Assembly (NCBI RefSeq): GCF_011046975.1
Contig: NZ_CP049253.1
Span: 2,046,001-2,110,000 of the forward strand
Source: Microbacterium amylolyticum
GTDB taxonomy: Bacteria > Actinomycetota > Actinomycetes > Actinomycetales > Microbacteriaceae
DNA length: 64,000 bases
Direction: 5' to 3'
Shown here: positions 1 through 9,131 of the stretch, one piece after another
Layout of the letters: each line of letters starts with the position of its first letter
Position numbering within the stretch: the first letter of the stretch is position 1
The notes under the pieces: model-generated
What the model was told of the DNA's origin: nothing
What the model saw: only the letters and a program-made list of their open reading frames with translations
Database searches by the model: none
Translations under genes and position numbers: made by a program

Positions 1-1133
1 CGGCGGCTGGCGGGGTCACCACCGTCGTCGATATGCCCCTCAACTCCCTGCCGGTGACAACCTCACCGGCAGCGCTCGCCGCGAAACGCGAAGCGGCGGC
101 GGGGCAGCTGGCCACCGATCTCGCCTACTGGGGCGGGGCCGTGCCTGAGAACCTCGGGTCCCTGGGCGAGCTGCTCGACGCGGGTGTTGTCGGAGTGAAG
201 GGCTTTATGGCTCCGAGTGGCATCGACGAGTTCGGGCACCTCAGCGGGGCGCAGATCGAGGCGGCGCTGTCCGAGCTGGCGCTCCGCGACGGCCTGTTCA
301 TCGCCCACGCCGAGTTCGAAGAGTTTCTCACCGAGGCAGCCGGACCAGTGTTCACCGACTTCGTCGCGTCGCGCCCGCCTGAGGCGGAAATCGCGGCGGT
401 GCGCGTTGTCGTCGAAGCTGCCCGCCGTACGGGCGCACGGGCGCACATCGTGCACGTTTCCGCGGCCGGAGCTCTCGATCTCGTCCGCCAAGCTAAGGCG
501 GACGGCGTTCGTCTGACGATCGAAACGTGCCCGCACTACCTCACGCTCGATGCGGACGCCGTTCCCGATGGCGAGGGCCGCTATAAGTGCTGTCCTCCCG
601 TTCGAGGCCGCGCCAACCAGGACGCGCTGTGGGACGGTGTTCTGGACGGAACAATCGATGCGATCGTCAGCGACCACTCGCCCGCAACGGCCGATCTGAA
701 GAACGTTTCCGATCTCGGCGTCGCGTGGGGCGGCATCTCCGGTGTGCAAACGGGCCTGGCATCCGTGTGGACCGAGGCGCGCCGCCGCGGCATCGACCTG
801 GAACGCATTCTGCCGCTGTTCACGACGGGCCCGGCCGCCATCGTTCGTCTTTCCCGGGGCGAGATCGTGCGCGAGGCGCCGGCGCACCTGGCCGTTTTCG
901 ACCCGGATGCGGAGTACACGCTCGGCGCCGACGATCTGCACTACCGCAATCGCCTGTCTCCGTGGGTCGGTACCCCGCTACGCGGGGCCATCCGCGAAAC
1001 GTATCTGCACGGCGAGCGCGTTTACACGCGCGATGAGGGCGTTCTCGCCCGTAGCGGCCGCGAGGTCTTCCCGCACGAGCAGGCGCAGCTCAGCGGCTAC
1101 GTCGAGCTGGGAACGGGAATCGCCTCGTCCTAA
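1..1133 (+). CDS. allB: Allantoinase (AllB-type cyclic amidohydrolase), 5' end outside window
   Basis: The reading frame is open from base 3 onward; the first in-frame ATG at 33 is internal, because the codons before it (AAGGVTTVVD) belong to the conserved region near the N-terminus of allantoinases. The HxH metal motif must lie upstream of the window. Visible family marks are VKGFMAPSG with the lysine that is carbamylated in this superfamily, FIAHAE, HIVHVS, ETCPHYL and IVSDHSP with the catalytic aspartate. Allantoinase opens the hydantoin ring of allantoin to give allantoate in the cytoplasm. The nearby allantoate amidohydrolase and ureidoglycine aminotransferase support this over hydantoinase or dihydroorotase. 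The stop codon overlaps the convergent deaminase gene by 4 bp. Confidence 0.9.
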   Translation, partial: AAGGVTTVVDMPLNSLPVTTSPAALAAKREAAAGQLATDLAYWGGAVPENLGSLGELLDAGVVGVKGFMAPSGIDEFGHLSGAQIEAALSELALRDGLFIAHAEFEEFLTEAAGPVFTDFVASRPPEAEIAAVRVVVEAARRTGARAHIVHVSAAGALDLVRQAKADGVRLTIETCPHYLTLDADAVPDGEGRYKCCPPVRGRANQDALWDGVLDGTIDAIVSDHSPATADLKNVSDLGVAWGGISGVQTGLASVWTEARRRGIDLERILPLFTTGPAAIVRLSRGEIVREAPAHLAVFDPDAEYTLGADDLHYRNRLSPWVGTPLRGAIRETYLHGERVYTRDEGVLARSGREVFPHEQAQLSGYVELGTGIASS

Positions 1134-2488
1134 GAACGTTCCGCCAGAGTTCGCGCGGCACGGGCGACGCGCTCCGCCAAACGCGGGGCATCCACGGTGA
1201 CCAGCTCTTCGTCGACAACGATCGGGCGGCCGCCGACGAACAGCCGCGTGAGCGGGGGTAAAGATCCCAGCCCCAGCGCGGCAACCGGGTCGAGAATTCC
1301 GGCGTGTTCGATTCCGTCGATCTTCCACACGGCGATATCCGCGAGCTTGTGCGGTTCGAGCGAACCCAGCTCGGTGTCGCGGCCCAGAACGCGCGCACCG
1401 CCGATCGTTGCCAGACGCAGCCCGTCGCGCACGCTCATCGAATCGGCGCCCGTGCGCAGCCGGTTCATCAGAACAGCCTGGCGGATCTCAGAGCCCAGCC
1501 TCCCCGACTCGTTTGAGGCCGCTCCGTCGACGCCAAGGCCAACGGCAACTCCCGCGCGCAGCATATCGCGCACGGGAGCGATTCCGGCGGCGAGGCGCGC
1601 GTTCGACGATGGGCAGTGCGCGACTCCGGTTCCCGTTGCGGCGTATCGAGAGATCGCTGGCCGGTCCAGGTGCACGGCGTGCGCCATCCAGACGTCATCG
1701 CCGAGCCAGCCCAGATCCTCAAGAAACTGGGTCGGCGTTTTTCCGATCTTCTCTCGGCAGAAGACGTCCTCTTCGATCGTCTCGGAGGCGTGAGTGTGCA
1801 GGCGAACGCCGAGGGAACGGGCGAGCGCAGCCGCCTCACGCAGCAGCGTTTCCGTCACGGTGAAGGGTGAGCAGGGGGCGATCGCCACCCGCACCATCGC
1901 ATCGAATGACGCATCGTGGAATCGTTGGACGGCGTCGGCCGAGGCCGCGAGCGCCGCGTCTGTCGTTTCCACGGCGAAGTCTGGCGGAAGGCCGCCCTGA
2001 GACTGGCCAAGATCCATGGAGCCGCGCGTGGCATGGAGTCTCACGCCGACCTCACGGGCGGCTTCGACGATCGCGCCGACAATATCGCCGCTTCCGGCGG
2101 GGAAGACATAGTGGTGATCGGCGACCGTGGAGCATCCGGATCGTGCCAAAACCGCCATCGCCCCCGCGGCTCCCTCACCCGTCAGATCGGCATCGATTCG
2201 TGACCACGGCGGGTACAGCGTTGTGAGCCAGTCGAACAAAATCGCGTCCTGTGCGAAGCCGCGCGTGAGCCATTGATACAGGTGGTGGTGGGTGTTCACA
2301 AGCCCCGGTGTCACGAGGCAGCCGCTCGCGTCGATCACCTCCGCGTCGATGCGCAGGTGTTCCGGAGCTGGCCCGGAGCCGACCGCGGCGATGCGTCCGT
2401 CAACCGTGAACACATATCCCGCCGCGTGTTCTGTGCCGCGGGCATCAACGGTCGCGATGTACCCGTTTTCGATCAGCGTGCGCGTCAT
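1130..2488 (-). CDS. 8-oxoguanine deaminase-like amidohydrolase
   Basis: A 452-residue amidohydrolase of the TrzA/AtzB/8-oxoguanine deaminase group. The metal motif NTHHHL lies at about residues 65-70, followed by LTRGFAQDAILFDWL, GSMDLGQSQGG, LHTHASET and GLGVDGAASNESG, which fit the deaminases that turn 8-oxoguanine into urate. The start is placed at the ATG at 2488 (MTRTLIENGY), because an upstream extension to 2533 adds an unconserved tail. The context of urate and allantoin breakdown genes agrees with a urate-producing role. A related deaminase of s-triazine or another oxidised purine cannot be excluded. The gene runs divergent from the formamidase operon and its 3' end overlaps allB. 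Confidence 0.75.
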   Translation of the reverse strand: MTRTLIENGYIATVDARGTEHAAGYVFTVDGRIAAVGSGPAPEHLRIDAEVIDASGCLVTPGLVNTHHHLYQWLTRGFAQDAILFDWLTTLYPPWSRIDADLTGEGAAGAMAVLARSGCSTVADHHYVFPAGSGDIVGAIVEAAREVGVRLHATRGSMDLGQSQGGLPPDFAVETTDAALAASADAVQRFHDASFDAMVRVAIAPCSPFTVTETLLREAAALARSLGVRLHTHASETIEEDVFCREKIGKTPTQFLEDLGWLGDDVWMAHAVHLDRPAISRYAATGTGVAHCPSSNARLAAGIAPVRDMLRAGVAVGLGVDGAASNESGRLGSEIRQAVLMNRLRTGADSMSVRDGLRLATIGGARVLGRDTELGSLEPHKLADIAVWKIDGIEHAGILDPVAALGLGSLPPLTRLFVGGRPIVVDEELVTVDAPRLAERVARAARTLAERS

Positions 2489-2547
2489 GGCGCTCACGGT
2501 AGGCCAGGTACGTTTCCGCTCCGTGTCCTGCACAGATCGCGGACGCG

Positions 2548-2567
2548 GCGCGTTTCATGAAACGCGC
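2548..2567. promoter_or_regulatory. Perfect 20-bp palindrome, candidate operator
   Basis: GCGCGTTTCATGAAACGCGC is a perfect palindrome in the 108-bp gap between the divergent deaminase (start 2488) and formamidase (start 2597) genes. Its place, 30 bp from the formamidase start and 60 bp from the deaminase start, suits a shared operator. The XRE-cupin protein at the end of the operon is one candidate binder; that link is inference. Confidence 0.5.
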
Positions 2568-2596
2568 GCGCAACGCATCGCGCCTACGCTGACGGA

Positions 2597-3748
2597 ATGA
2601 GCACCAGCGGGCAGGCGGCGAACAACCGATTCGGCACGGGGCCGGCTCCGGCCTTTGCCGAGCTGCCGATTCTGCAACCCCATGTCTTTCCGGCCGGGCA
2701 CGAGCTGCCCGAGGGCGCGGCGTATCTCTCGGCTGAGCCTGCCCATGTGCTGTGGGGGCGATTGCCCAGCCGCGCCGACGCACCTGTTCTCACAATCGCG
2801 TCGGGCGATCAGGTCGTCATCGACACCGTGAGCCACGAGGGGATTCTTCCCGATCAGGGGCAAGACCCCGCCCACTTCTTCGTCGATCACGGGGTGCCCC
2901 CGGGAGCTGTGCTCGATGACGCGATCGCGATCGCCGCGGGCAACCAGCGCGATCATGCAGCGGACGGACCTCACGTTGTCACGGGCCCCATTCGTGTGGA
3001 GGGCGCTCGTCCCGGTGATCTGTTGCGGATCACGGTGGATGCGCTCGCACCGCGGGTGCCGTACGGCGTGATCAGCAACCGCCACGGCAAGGGCGCGCTC
3101 CCCGCGCAACTCCCGCGCTCGGGCCAAACGGTCAGCGTCTTCACGCCCGTCGAGCAGCGTGCCGACGGCCTTGTCGGCGCCCTTCCGTGCACCGAGGGTG
3201 CGGAGCGTACGGTCACGTTTCCGCTGGCACCATTCCTCGGAACGATGGGCGTCGCCCCCGCATCGGATGATCGCCCGCACTCCGTTCCTCCGGCGGAGTA
3301 CGGCGGCAACATCGACATCCGGCTGTTGACGGCGGGATCCCAGCTATTTCTGCCGGTGCAGGTGGACGGCGCGCTCGCGTACGTCGGCGATCCGCACTTC
3401 GCACAGGGCGACGGAGAAGTGGCGCTCACCGCTCTCGAGGCATCGCTGCGCGCAACGCTGACGTTTGATGTGATCAGCCAGGACGAGGCACGTCGCGAGT
3501 TCGGCGAGGTCACGGGCCCCCTCGTGCGCACATCCGAGTTTCTCGTTCCGACGGGGCTCGACCCGGATCTGAATGAGGCCATGCGCAAGGCGGTGCGCGC
3601 GGCGCTCGATCTCATCCAGGCGCGCTGGGGCATGGACGAGCACCTCGCCTACGCGTATCTGTCGGCCACGACCGACTTCGACATTTCCCAGGTGGTCGAC
3701 ATTACCTGCGGTGTTCACGCCCGGATTCGAGAGGCGGACTTCTCATGA
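2597..3748 (+). CDS. Acetamidase/formamidase family amidohydrolase
   Basis: A 383-residue protein that matches the FmdA/AmdA family along its length. Recognisable blocks are HVLWGRLPSRADAP, the metal-site block DTVSHEGIL, VTGPIRVEGARPGDLL, PYGVISNRHGKGALP, and the late CGVHARI. Family members hydrolyse formamide, acetamide or other short amides in the cytoplasm. It is the first gene of a long operon, and its stop overlaps the next start (ATGA at 3745). The position between allantoin genes suggests an amide made from ureides, such as oxamate or formamide, but the real substrate cannot be read from the sequence. Confidence 0.85.
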   Translation: MSTSGQAANNRFGTGPAPAFAELPILQPHVFPAGHELPEGAAYLSAEPAHVLWGRLPSRADAPVLTIASGDQVVIDTVSHEGILPDQGQDPAHFFVDHGVPPGAVLDDAIAIAAGNQRDHAADGPHVVTGPIRVEGARPGDLLRITVDALAPRVPYGVISNRHGKGALPAQLPRSGQTVSVFTPVEQRADGLVGALPCTEGAERTVTFPLAPFLGTMGVAPASDDRPHSVPPAEYGGNIDIRLLTAGSQLFLPVQVDGALAYVGDPHFAQGDGEVALTALEASLRATLTFDVISQDEARREFGEVTGPLVRTSEFLVPTGLDPDLNEAMRKAVRAALDLIQARWGMDEHLAYAYLSATTDFDISQVVDITCGVHARIREADFS

Positions 3749-5325
3749 CAGATGCGATCCCCGGCGCCGCTGCTCTGCCCGACGATCTGCGGGAGGCGTT
3801 CTTCGCCTACGAGCGTGCCATTTTGGCGAACGACCTCGACCAGCTGGACCACTGGTTCCTCCGGTCTGATGCGACGCTGCGCGGCGACGACGCCGGTCTT
3901 CTCGTCGGGCACGACGTGATCAGCGCCTTTCGGGGCCTGCGCGGCGGTGTCGCCGAGCGGGTCATCGAGAAGATCGAGTTCCGGGAGATTACTGAGGACA
4001 CCGCGTACATCGTGTCTGTTTCGCGCTTCCTCATCGGAGGCCGCGGTCTGCAGACTCAGCTGTGGCGGAAAACGGATGACGGCTGGCGGATCGCTGCCGC
4101 ACATGTCTCCGGTCGCCCGCAGCCCCTGAACCGAACGATGTGGCGCACGGTGGGCGATCCGCTGTTCCAGGGAGCGTGGGACGGCCCCCTCGTCGGAACG
4201 TCCGTTGCGGTCAAGGACCTCTTTGCGATCAAGGGGTATCGCATCGGCGCGGGTAACCCCGCCTACGTTGATTCCGTCGCACCAGAGCCGCGCACGGCGG
4301 CCGCCGTGACCGACCTGCTGCGCGGCGGCGCCTCGCTCCGGGGTATCGCCAGAACCGACGAGTTCGCGTACTCGATCGCGGGCAACAACGCCCACTACGG
4401 AACGCCCCCGAACGGCGCCCTGCCGGGTGCGCTGCCCGGCGGCTCCTCCTCGGGTCCCGCGAGCGCCGTTGCGACGGGACAGGCAGACATTGGCCTGGCC
4501 ACGGACACGGCGGGGTCGATTCGCGTGCCGTCCTCGTACCAGGGGCTGTGGGGGTTGCGCACGACGCACGGGCTCGTTCCGCGGGCGGGGCTGCTGCCAT
4601 TGGCGCAATCGTTCGACACCGTCGGATGGATCACCCGTTCGGGGGAAGTTCTGCAAAAGGTCGCCGACTGGTGTCTGTCGTTCGACGGCTCCGGTTCCAC
4701 CGAGCGCGTCTACGGCGCAAGCGGATCGGACCTGCCATGGAGCTTCCGCATCCCGGCCGAAATCCTTGAGGTCGTCGAGCCCGAAACGCGCGCCGCGTTT
4801 GAGCAGTTCCTCTCGCGCCTTGACGCCCCCGTCGAGACGGTGAACATCGGCTCCCTTGCCGGGTACCAGGAGCCGTTTCGGACCGTGCAGGCCGCTGAGG
4901 CCTGGCGGAACAACGGTGAGTGGATCCGCGAAAACCCCGGTGCCCTCGGGCCCGCCGTGGAGGAGCGCTTCCGCGACGCCGCGCGCATCACGGACGAACA
5001 GGAGCGCGAGGCCCGCGCTGCGCTCGCCCCGCTGAAGGAGATCATCGACGGTCTTCTCGGTGATGCCCAGTTGCTGATGCCAACGGTTCCTGGCCCCGCC
5101 CCCATGCGCACGTCCGACGGGCAGAAGGTGGACGCCGTGCGAACGGCGACGCTGCGGATGACCACCCCGGCGGCCGTTGCGGGAGCACCCGCCCTCTCGA
5201 TTCCTCTTCTGACCGTGCCCTCACAGCTCGGTCCCGCTCCGGTCGGTGTCTGCGTCGTGTCGCGAGCGGAAACTGACATTGCGCTTGTTCGCCTGGGCCG
5301 CCGCATCTCAGACGCCGTCTCTTGA
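3745..5325 (+). CDS. AtzH/HpxZ-like (DUF3225) domain fused to amidase-signature domain
   Basis: A 526-residue two-domain protein. Residues 1-125 form a SnoaL/NTF2-like domain of the AtzH/HpxZ type (LREAFFAYERAI, DQLDHWFLRSDATL, WRKTDDGWRIAAAHVS). Residues from about 130 onward are an amidase-signature enzyme with the catalytic lysine in AVKDLF, the cis-serine in LPGGSSSGPAS and the nucleophile serine in DTAGSIRVPSS. In Klebsiella the HpxY amidase and HpxZ are separate products of one hpx gene set acting below allantoin; here the two parts are one chain. Hydrolysis of an oxalurate- or oxamate-derived amide is therefore a reasonable inference, not proof. Fifteen bases separate it from pucG. Confidence 0.85.
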   Translation: MTDAIPGAAALPDDLREAFFAYERAILANDLDQLDHWFLRSDATLRGDDAGLLVGHDVISAFRGLRGGVAERVIEKIEFREITEDTAYIVSVSRFLIGGRGLQTQLWRKTDDGWRIAAAHVSGRPQPLNRTMWRTVGDPLFQGAWDGPLVGTSVAVKDLFAIKGYRIGAGNPAYVDSVAPEPRTAAAVTDLLRGGASLRGIARTDEFAYSIAGNNAHYGTPPNGALPGALPGGSSSGPASAVATGQADIGLATDTAGSIRVPSSYQGLWGLRTTHGLVPRAGLLPLAQSFDTVGWITRSGEVLQKVADWCLSFDGSGSTERVYGASGSDLPWSFRIPAEILEVVEPETRAAFEQFLSRLDAPVETVNIGSLAGYQEPFRTVQAAEAWRNNGEWIRENPGALGPAVEERFRDAARITDEQEREARAALAPLKEIIDGLLGDAQLLMPTVPGPAPMRTSDGQKVDAVRTATLRMTTPAAVAGAPALSIPLLTVPSQLGPAPVGVCVVSRAETDIALVRLGRRISDAVS

Positions 5326-5340
5326 GCACGAAAGATCACC

Positions 5341-6570
5341 ATGTCGCATATCGCTCCCATTGATCCGCCCGCCCGTCTGCTGATGGGCCCCGGTCCGATC
5401 TCCGCCTATCCGAGCGTCCTGCGCGCGATGTCGTCTCCGCTCGTGGGCCAGTACGACCCGTTTATGACCGCAGCGATGAGCGAAACGCAGGATCTGTACC
5501 GCCGCGTGTGGTCCACCCGAAACGAGCAGACGTTTCTCGTGGACGGCACGTCGCGGGCGGGAATCGAAGCGGCGATCACCTCGCTCGTCCGGCCGGGCGA
5601 GAGGGTGCTCGTTCCCGTTTTCGGCAGGTTTGGGCACCTGCTGGCCGAGATCGCCGAGCGGGCGATGGCCGAGGTGCATCGCATCGAGGTGGAGTGGGGT
5701 CAGGTTGTTCCCGCGTCAAAGATCGAAGAGGCGATCGTGCGCGTGAAGCCAACGCTTCTCGCACTGGTGCAGGGAGACACCTCGACGACGATGAACCAGC
5801 CGCTCGACGACATCGGCGAGATCTGCCGCCGGCATGGCGTTTTGTTCTACTCGGATGCAACCGCGTCGCTCGGCGGAAACGCATTCGAGGCTGATGCCTG
5901 GGGCCTCGACGCCGCAACGGCCGGACTGCAGAAGTGTCTGGGCGGCCCGAGCGGTTCCAGCCCCATCACGCTGTCGGAGCGGGCGACCGAGGTGATTCGC
6001 TCGCGCGGACGCGTTGAGGCCGGAATCCGCGAGGCCGGAGACACCAGCGCCGCCGATTTCGTGCGGTCGAACTACTTCGATCTCGGCATGATCATGGACT
6101 ACTGGGGTCCGCGCCGCCTCAACCACCACACCGAGGCCACGAGCATGCTCTACGCCGCGCGCGAATGCGCATCGGTGCTGCTGACGGAGGGCCGGGAGAA
6201 GGTCATCGCGCGTCACGCGACAGCCGGAGCCGCGATGCTCGCCGGCGTCCGAGGCCTGGGACTGACGGTTTTCGGCGACGTGGCTCACAAAATGAACAAC
6301 GTCGTCGCGGTCGAGATCCCGGATGGCGTTGCGGGAGATCCGGCTCGCCAGGCGATGCTGGACGACTTCGGTATCGAGATTGGCACCTCCTTCGGCCCGT
6401 TGCACGGCCGCGTCTGGCGCATCGGAACGATGGGATACAACGCCCGCAGGGATGCCGTGCTCACGACACTCGCGGCGCTCGAGCAGGTGCTGCGCCGATT
6501 CGGGGCATCCGTTCCCACCGGTGGCGGCGTTGACGCGGCGATCGATACTTTCCGCGAGGCAGCCGCATGA
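5341..6570 (+). CDS. pucG: (S)-ureidoglycine-glyoxylate aminotransferase
   Basis: A 409-residue PLP enzyme of the class V aminotransferase fold that closely resembles PucG/UGXT. It has the N-terminal LLMGPGPISAYPSVL block, VDGTSRAGIEAA, the cofactor-binding aspartate in YSDATASLGG and the Schiff-base lysine at about residue 198 in GLQKCLGGPSG. The reaction moves the amino group of ureidoglycine to glyoxylate, giving oxalurate and glycine. Alanine-glyoxylate or serine-glyoxylate aminotransferase is the alternative by fold, but the next gene makes ureidoglycine, which settles the choice. The stop overlaps the next start (ATGA at 6567). Confidence 0.88.
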   Translation: MSHIAPIDPPARLLMGPGPISAYPSVLRAMSSPLVGQYDPFMTAAMSETQDLYRRVWSTRNEQTFLVDGTSRAGIEAAITSLVRPGERVLVPVFGRFGHLLAEIAERAMAEVHRIEVEWGQVVPASKIEEAIVRVKPTLLALVQGDTSTTMNQPLDDIGEICRRHGVLFYSDATASLGGNAFEADAWGLDAATAGLQKCLGGPSGSSPITLSERATEVIRSRGRVEAGIREAGDTSAADFVRSNYFDLGMIMDYWGPRRLNHHTEATSMLYAARECASVLLTEGREKVIARHATAGAAMLAGVRGLGLTVFGDVAHKMNNVVAVEIPDGVAGDPARQAMLDDFGIEIGTSFGPLHGRVWRIGTMGYNARRDAVLTTLAALEQVLRRFGASVPTGGGVDAAIDTFREAAA

Positions 6571-7883
6571 CGGCGCCCTCCGCTCTGACCCGCCTCGGCT
6601 CGGTCACCCCCGACGTTTTCGCGCAGGCGGCGCGACGCGTGATGGCGCGCTGCGACGAGCTGGCGAGAGTGTCATCCGACGAGGGAGCGATCACACGCGT
6701 CTACCTCTCGCCGGAGCACGCGCGCGTCAACCGGCTCGTGGCCGAGTGGATGCGGGAAATCGGCCTCGTGACACGGCAGGACGCCGCGGGTAATCAGCTG
6801 GGCGTACTGCGGGCCGCATCACCCGATGCGCCGACACTGATGCTCGGCTCCCACCTCGACACCGTGATCGATGCGGGACGTTTCGACGGCATCCTCGGCG
6901 TTCTCATGGGCATCGAGGTGGCGCGCCTGCTGCGGGTTCCTGGAGGCGACGACGGCATCTGGATGAGTCCGTTTCCCTTCGGCCTCGAAATTGCGGCGTT
7001 CAGCGATGAAGAAGGAACCCGGTTCGGCAAGGCACTGCTCGGGTCATCGGCCGTCGCGGGGGAGTGGGACCCGTCCTGGTGGAACCTCACCGATGACGAT
7101 GGCATCACACTGCGGGAGGCCTACCGGGAGTTCGGCCTCGACCCGGGCCGGGTGGCTGAGGCGGCGCGTACCAGCGAACAGCTCGTCGGGTATCTCGAGG
7201 CTCACATCGAACAGGGGCCGCAGCTCGATCGTCGCGGCGAATCCCTTGCCGCCGTGTCGTCCATCGCATCGGCACGTCGCTTCCAGCTGGTTGTCGAGGG
7301 TGAGGCTCGCCACGCGGGTGGAACGCCGTACGACATGCGGCGGGACGCGCTTCTCGGAGCAAGCGAGGCGGCCCTCGCAGTCGAGCGTGTCTGTGCGGGA
7401 GAACACCACATCATCGGAACCGTCGGCCAGCTCGAGGCGTTCCCTGGAGCTGTCAACGTCGTGCCGGGCGAGACACGCTTCAGCGTGGATCTGCGCGGCG
7501 AGTTTGATCACAGCCGTGACCAGGTGTGGGCGCAGATCAGCGCGGAACTCGACGAGATCATGGGCCGCCGCCATCTGCGTTGGCGTGCCCGAGAGGTGCA
7601 CTCCGCTCCGGCGATGTTCTGCGATCCGCTCTTGCAGGATGTGGTGAGGGCCGGAATTGGAGCCACGCTGCCGGCGCGCGCAGCAGAGCCGGTGACGCTG
7701 TTCAGTCCCGCAGGTCACGACGGGATGACGATTGGATCGGTCACGCCCGTGGGAATGCTGTTCCTGCGCAATCCCGACGGGATCAGCCACCACCCCGACG
7801 AGGCCGTCACCGGATCCGACGTTGCCGTTGGCCTGCGTGCGTTCGCGCAAGCCGTCGCGCACCGCGGAGAAGAGCGGGGATAG
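6567..7883 (+). CDS. allC: Allantoate amidohydrolase (M20 family)
   Basis: A 438-residue M20/AllC-type binuclear amidohydrolase. Metal-ligand blocks are GSHLDTV near residue 96, FSDEEGTRFGKALLGS near 150, EAHIEQGPQLD, and the late SPAGHDGM. Allantoate amidohydrolase splits allantoate to ureidoglycine, CO2 and ammonia. N-carbamoyl-amino-acid hydrolases share the same motifs, so the assignment leans on its overlap with pucG and on the allantoinase upstream. No signal peptide is seen; the protein is cytoplasmic. Confidence 0.87.
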   Translation: MTAPSALTRLGSVTPDVFAQAARRVMARCDELARVSSDEGAITRVYLSPEHARVNRLVAEWMREIGLVTRQDAAGNQLGVLRAASPDAPTLMLGSHLDTVIDAGRFDGILGVLMGIEVARLLRVPGGDDGIWMSPFPFGLEIAAFSDEEGTRFGKALLGSSAVAGEWDPSWWNLTDDDGITLREAYREFGLDPGRVAEAARTSEQLVGYLEAHIEQGPQLDRRGESLAAVSSIASARRFQLVVEGEARHAGGTPYDMRRDALLGASEAALAVERVCAGEHHIIGTVGQLEAFPGAVNVVPGETRFSVDLRGEFDHSRDQVWAQISAELDEIMGRRHLRWRAREVHSAPAMFCDPLLQDVVRAGIGATLPARAAEPVTLFSPAGHDGMTIGSVTPVGMLFLRNPDGISHHPDEAVTGSDVAVGLRAFAQAVAHRGEERG

Positions 7884-7988
7884 TCACGAAACACCCGCGC
7901 AACGCGACACGAATGTTGGGGAAACCGAACAGGCATACCGTCAGCAGAGTCCTCACCCGTGAGCACCACCCTGCAGATGGAGAACAGC

Positions 7989-9053
7989 ATGTCTCTCGCT
8001 TCCCGCCGCGCCCGCGCCGGCTTATCCGTCCTCGCCGTTTCGGCCCTCGCCCTCGCCGCCTGTGGCGCTGATGACGCCGGTTCCGGCGACACCTCGGCGG
8101 GCGACGGAAGCGCCGACTTCGGCGACATCACGCTCCAGCTGAGCTGGATCTTCAATGAGGAGTTCGCCGGCGAGTACATCGCCGACACCGAGGGCTACTT
8201 CACTGAGGCCGGTTTCTCTTCCGTGAACCTTGTGCCGGGGCCCTCCACGGGCGTCGCCGAACTGCTCGGCGGCACCGCCGATATCGCGCTGAGCGACTCC
8301 GTCGCCATCGGAACGGCGATCGCGAATCAGGACGCCCCGTTGACCATGATCGGAGCGACCTTCCAGGCGAACCCCTTCACAATTTTGTCCCTGGCAGATG
8401 GCGGCGATATCGCCACCGCGGCAGACCTCGTCGGTAAGCGCATCGGCGTTCAGGACTCCAACACGTCGCTGTTCAACGCGCTGATGGCGGCCAACGGCAT
8501 CGATCCGTCTGACGTCGAGATCGTTCCCGTGCAGTATGACCCCGCCCCGCTCGTCAACGGCGAGGTCGACGGATTCGTCGCGTACATCACGAACGAGGCC
8601 ATCACCTTGGACCTGATGGGGCTCGACACGACCAACCTCCCCTTCGCAGACAACGGACTGCCGTTCGTGGCAGAAACAGTGTCGGTCACGCGCGAGACCC
8701 TCGAAAACGAACGCGACATGCTGAAGGCCTTCCTCGTGGCCGAGATTCGTGGTTGGACAGAAGCCGTTGCGGATGCGCAGCGCGGCGCCGATCTCGCGCT
8801 CGAGGTGTACGGAATCGACCTCGATCTCGACCCCGAGAAGACACTTCTGGGCTCAGAAGCGCAGAACATCCTCGTCACCTCGGCTGAAACGGAGGAGAAC
8901 GGCCTGTTCACGGTGAGCGAAGAGCTACAGACCATGACCATCGAGAGTCTCGCCGGAGCCGGCATCGAGGTGACGGCGGAAGAGCTGTTCGACATGAGTC
9001 TCCTTGCCGAGGTCTACGACGAGAACCCCGAGCTCGTCGACTACCAGGGCTGA
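7989..9053 (+). CDS. ABC transporter substrate-binding lipoprotein (NMT1/SsuA type)
   Basis: A 354-residue solute-binding lipoprotein. The chosen ATG at 7989 has GGAGA six bases upstream; in-frame starts at 7959 and 7977 would add an odd extension. Residues 1-25 are a lipoprotein signal with lipobox LAAC, cysteine 25. The mature part carries ITLQLSWIFNEEFAGEYIA and GGTADIALSDSVAI, typical of the NMT1/THI5-like and SsuA-like binding proteins. It heads a four-gene importer inserted into the allantoin operon, so the cargo is probably a purine breakdown product or nucleobase. The ligand cannot be deduced from sequence. Confidence 0.85.
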   Translation: MSLASRRARAGLSVLAVSALALAACGADDAGSGDTSAGDGSADFGDITLQLSWIFNEEFAGEYIADTEGYFTEAGFSSVNLVPGPSTGVAELLGGTADIALSDSVAIGTAIANQDAPLTMIGATFQANPFTILSLADGGDIATAADLVGKRIGVQDSNTSLFNALMAANGIDPSDVEIVPVQYDPAPLVNGEVDGFVAYITNEAITLDLMGLDTTNLPFADNGLPFVAETVSVTRETLENERDMLKAFLVAEIRGWTEAVADAQRGADLALEVYGIDLDLDPEKTLLGSEAQNILVTSAETEENGLFTVSEELQTMTIESLAGAGIEVTAEELFDMSLLAEVYDENPELVDYQG

Positions 9054-9131
9054 TCGTTCCTGCGGCCGGTGGACACACCACCGGCCGCAGAAACAACACA
9101 TGACACTCGCACCCCTTCCGAGGAGCATCTC

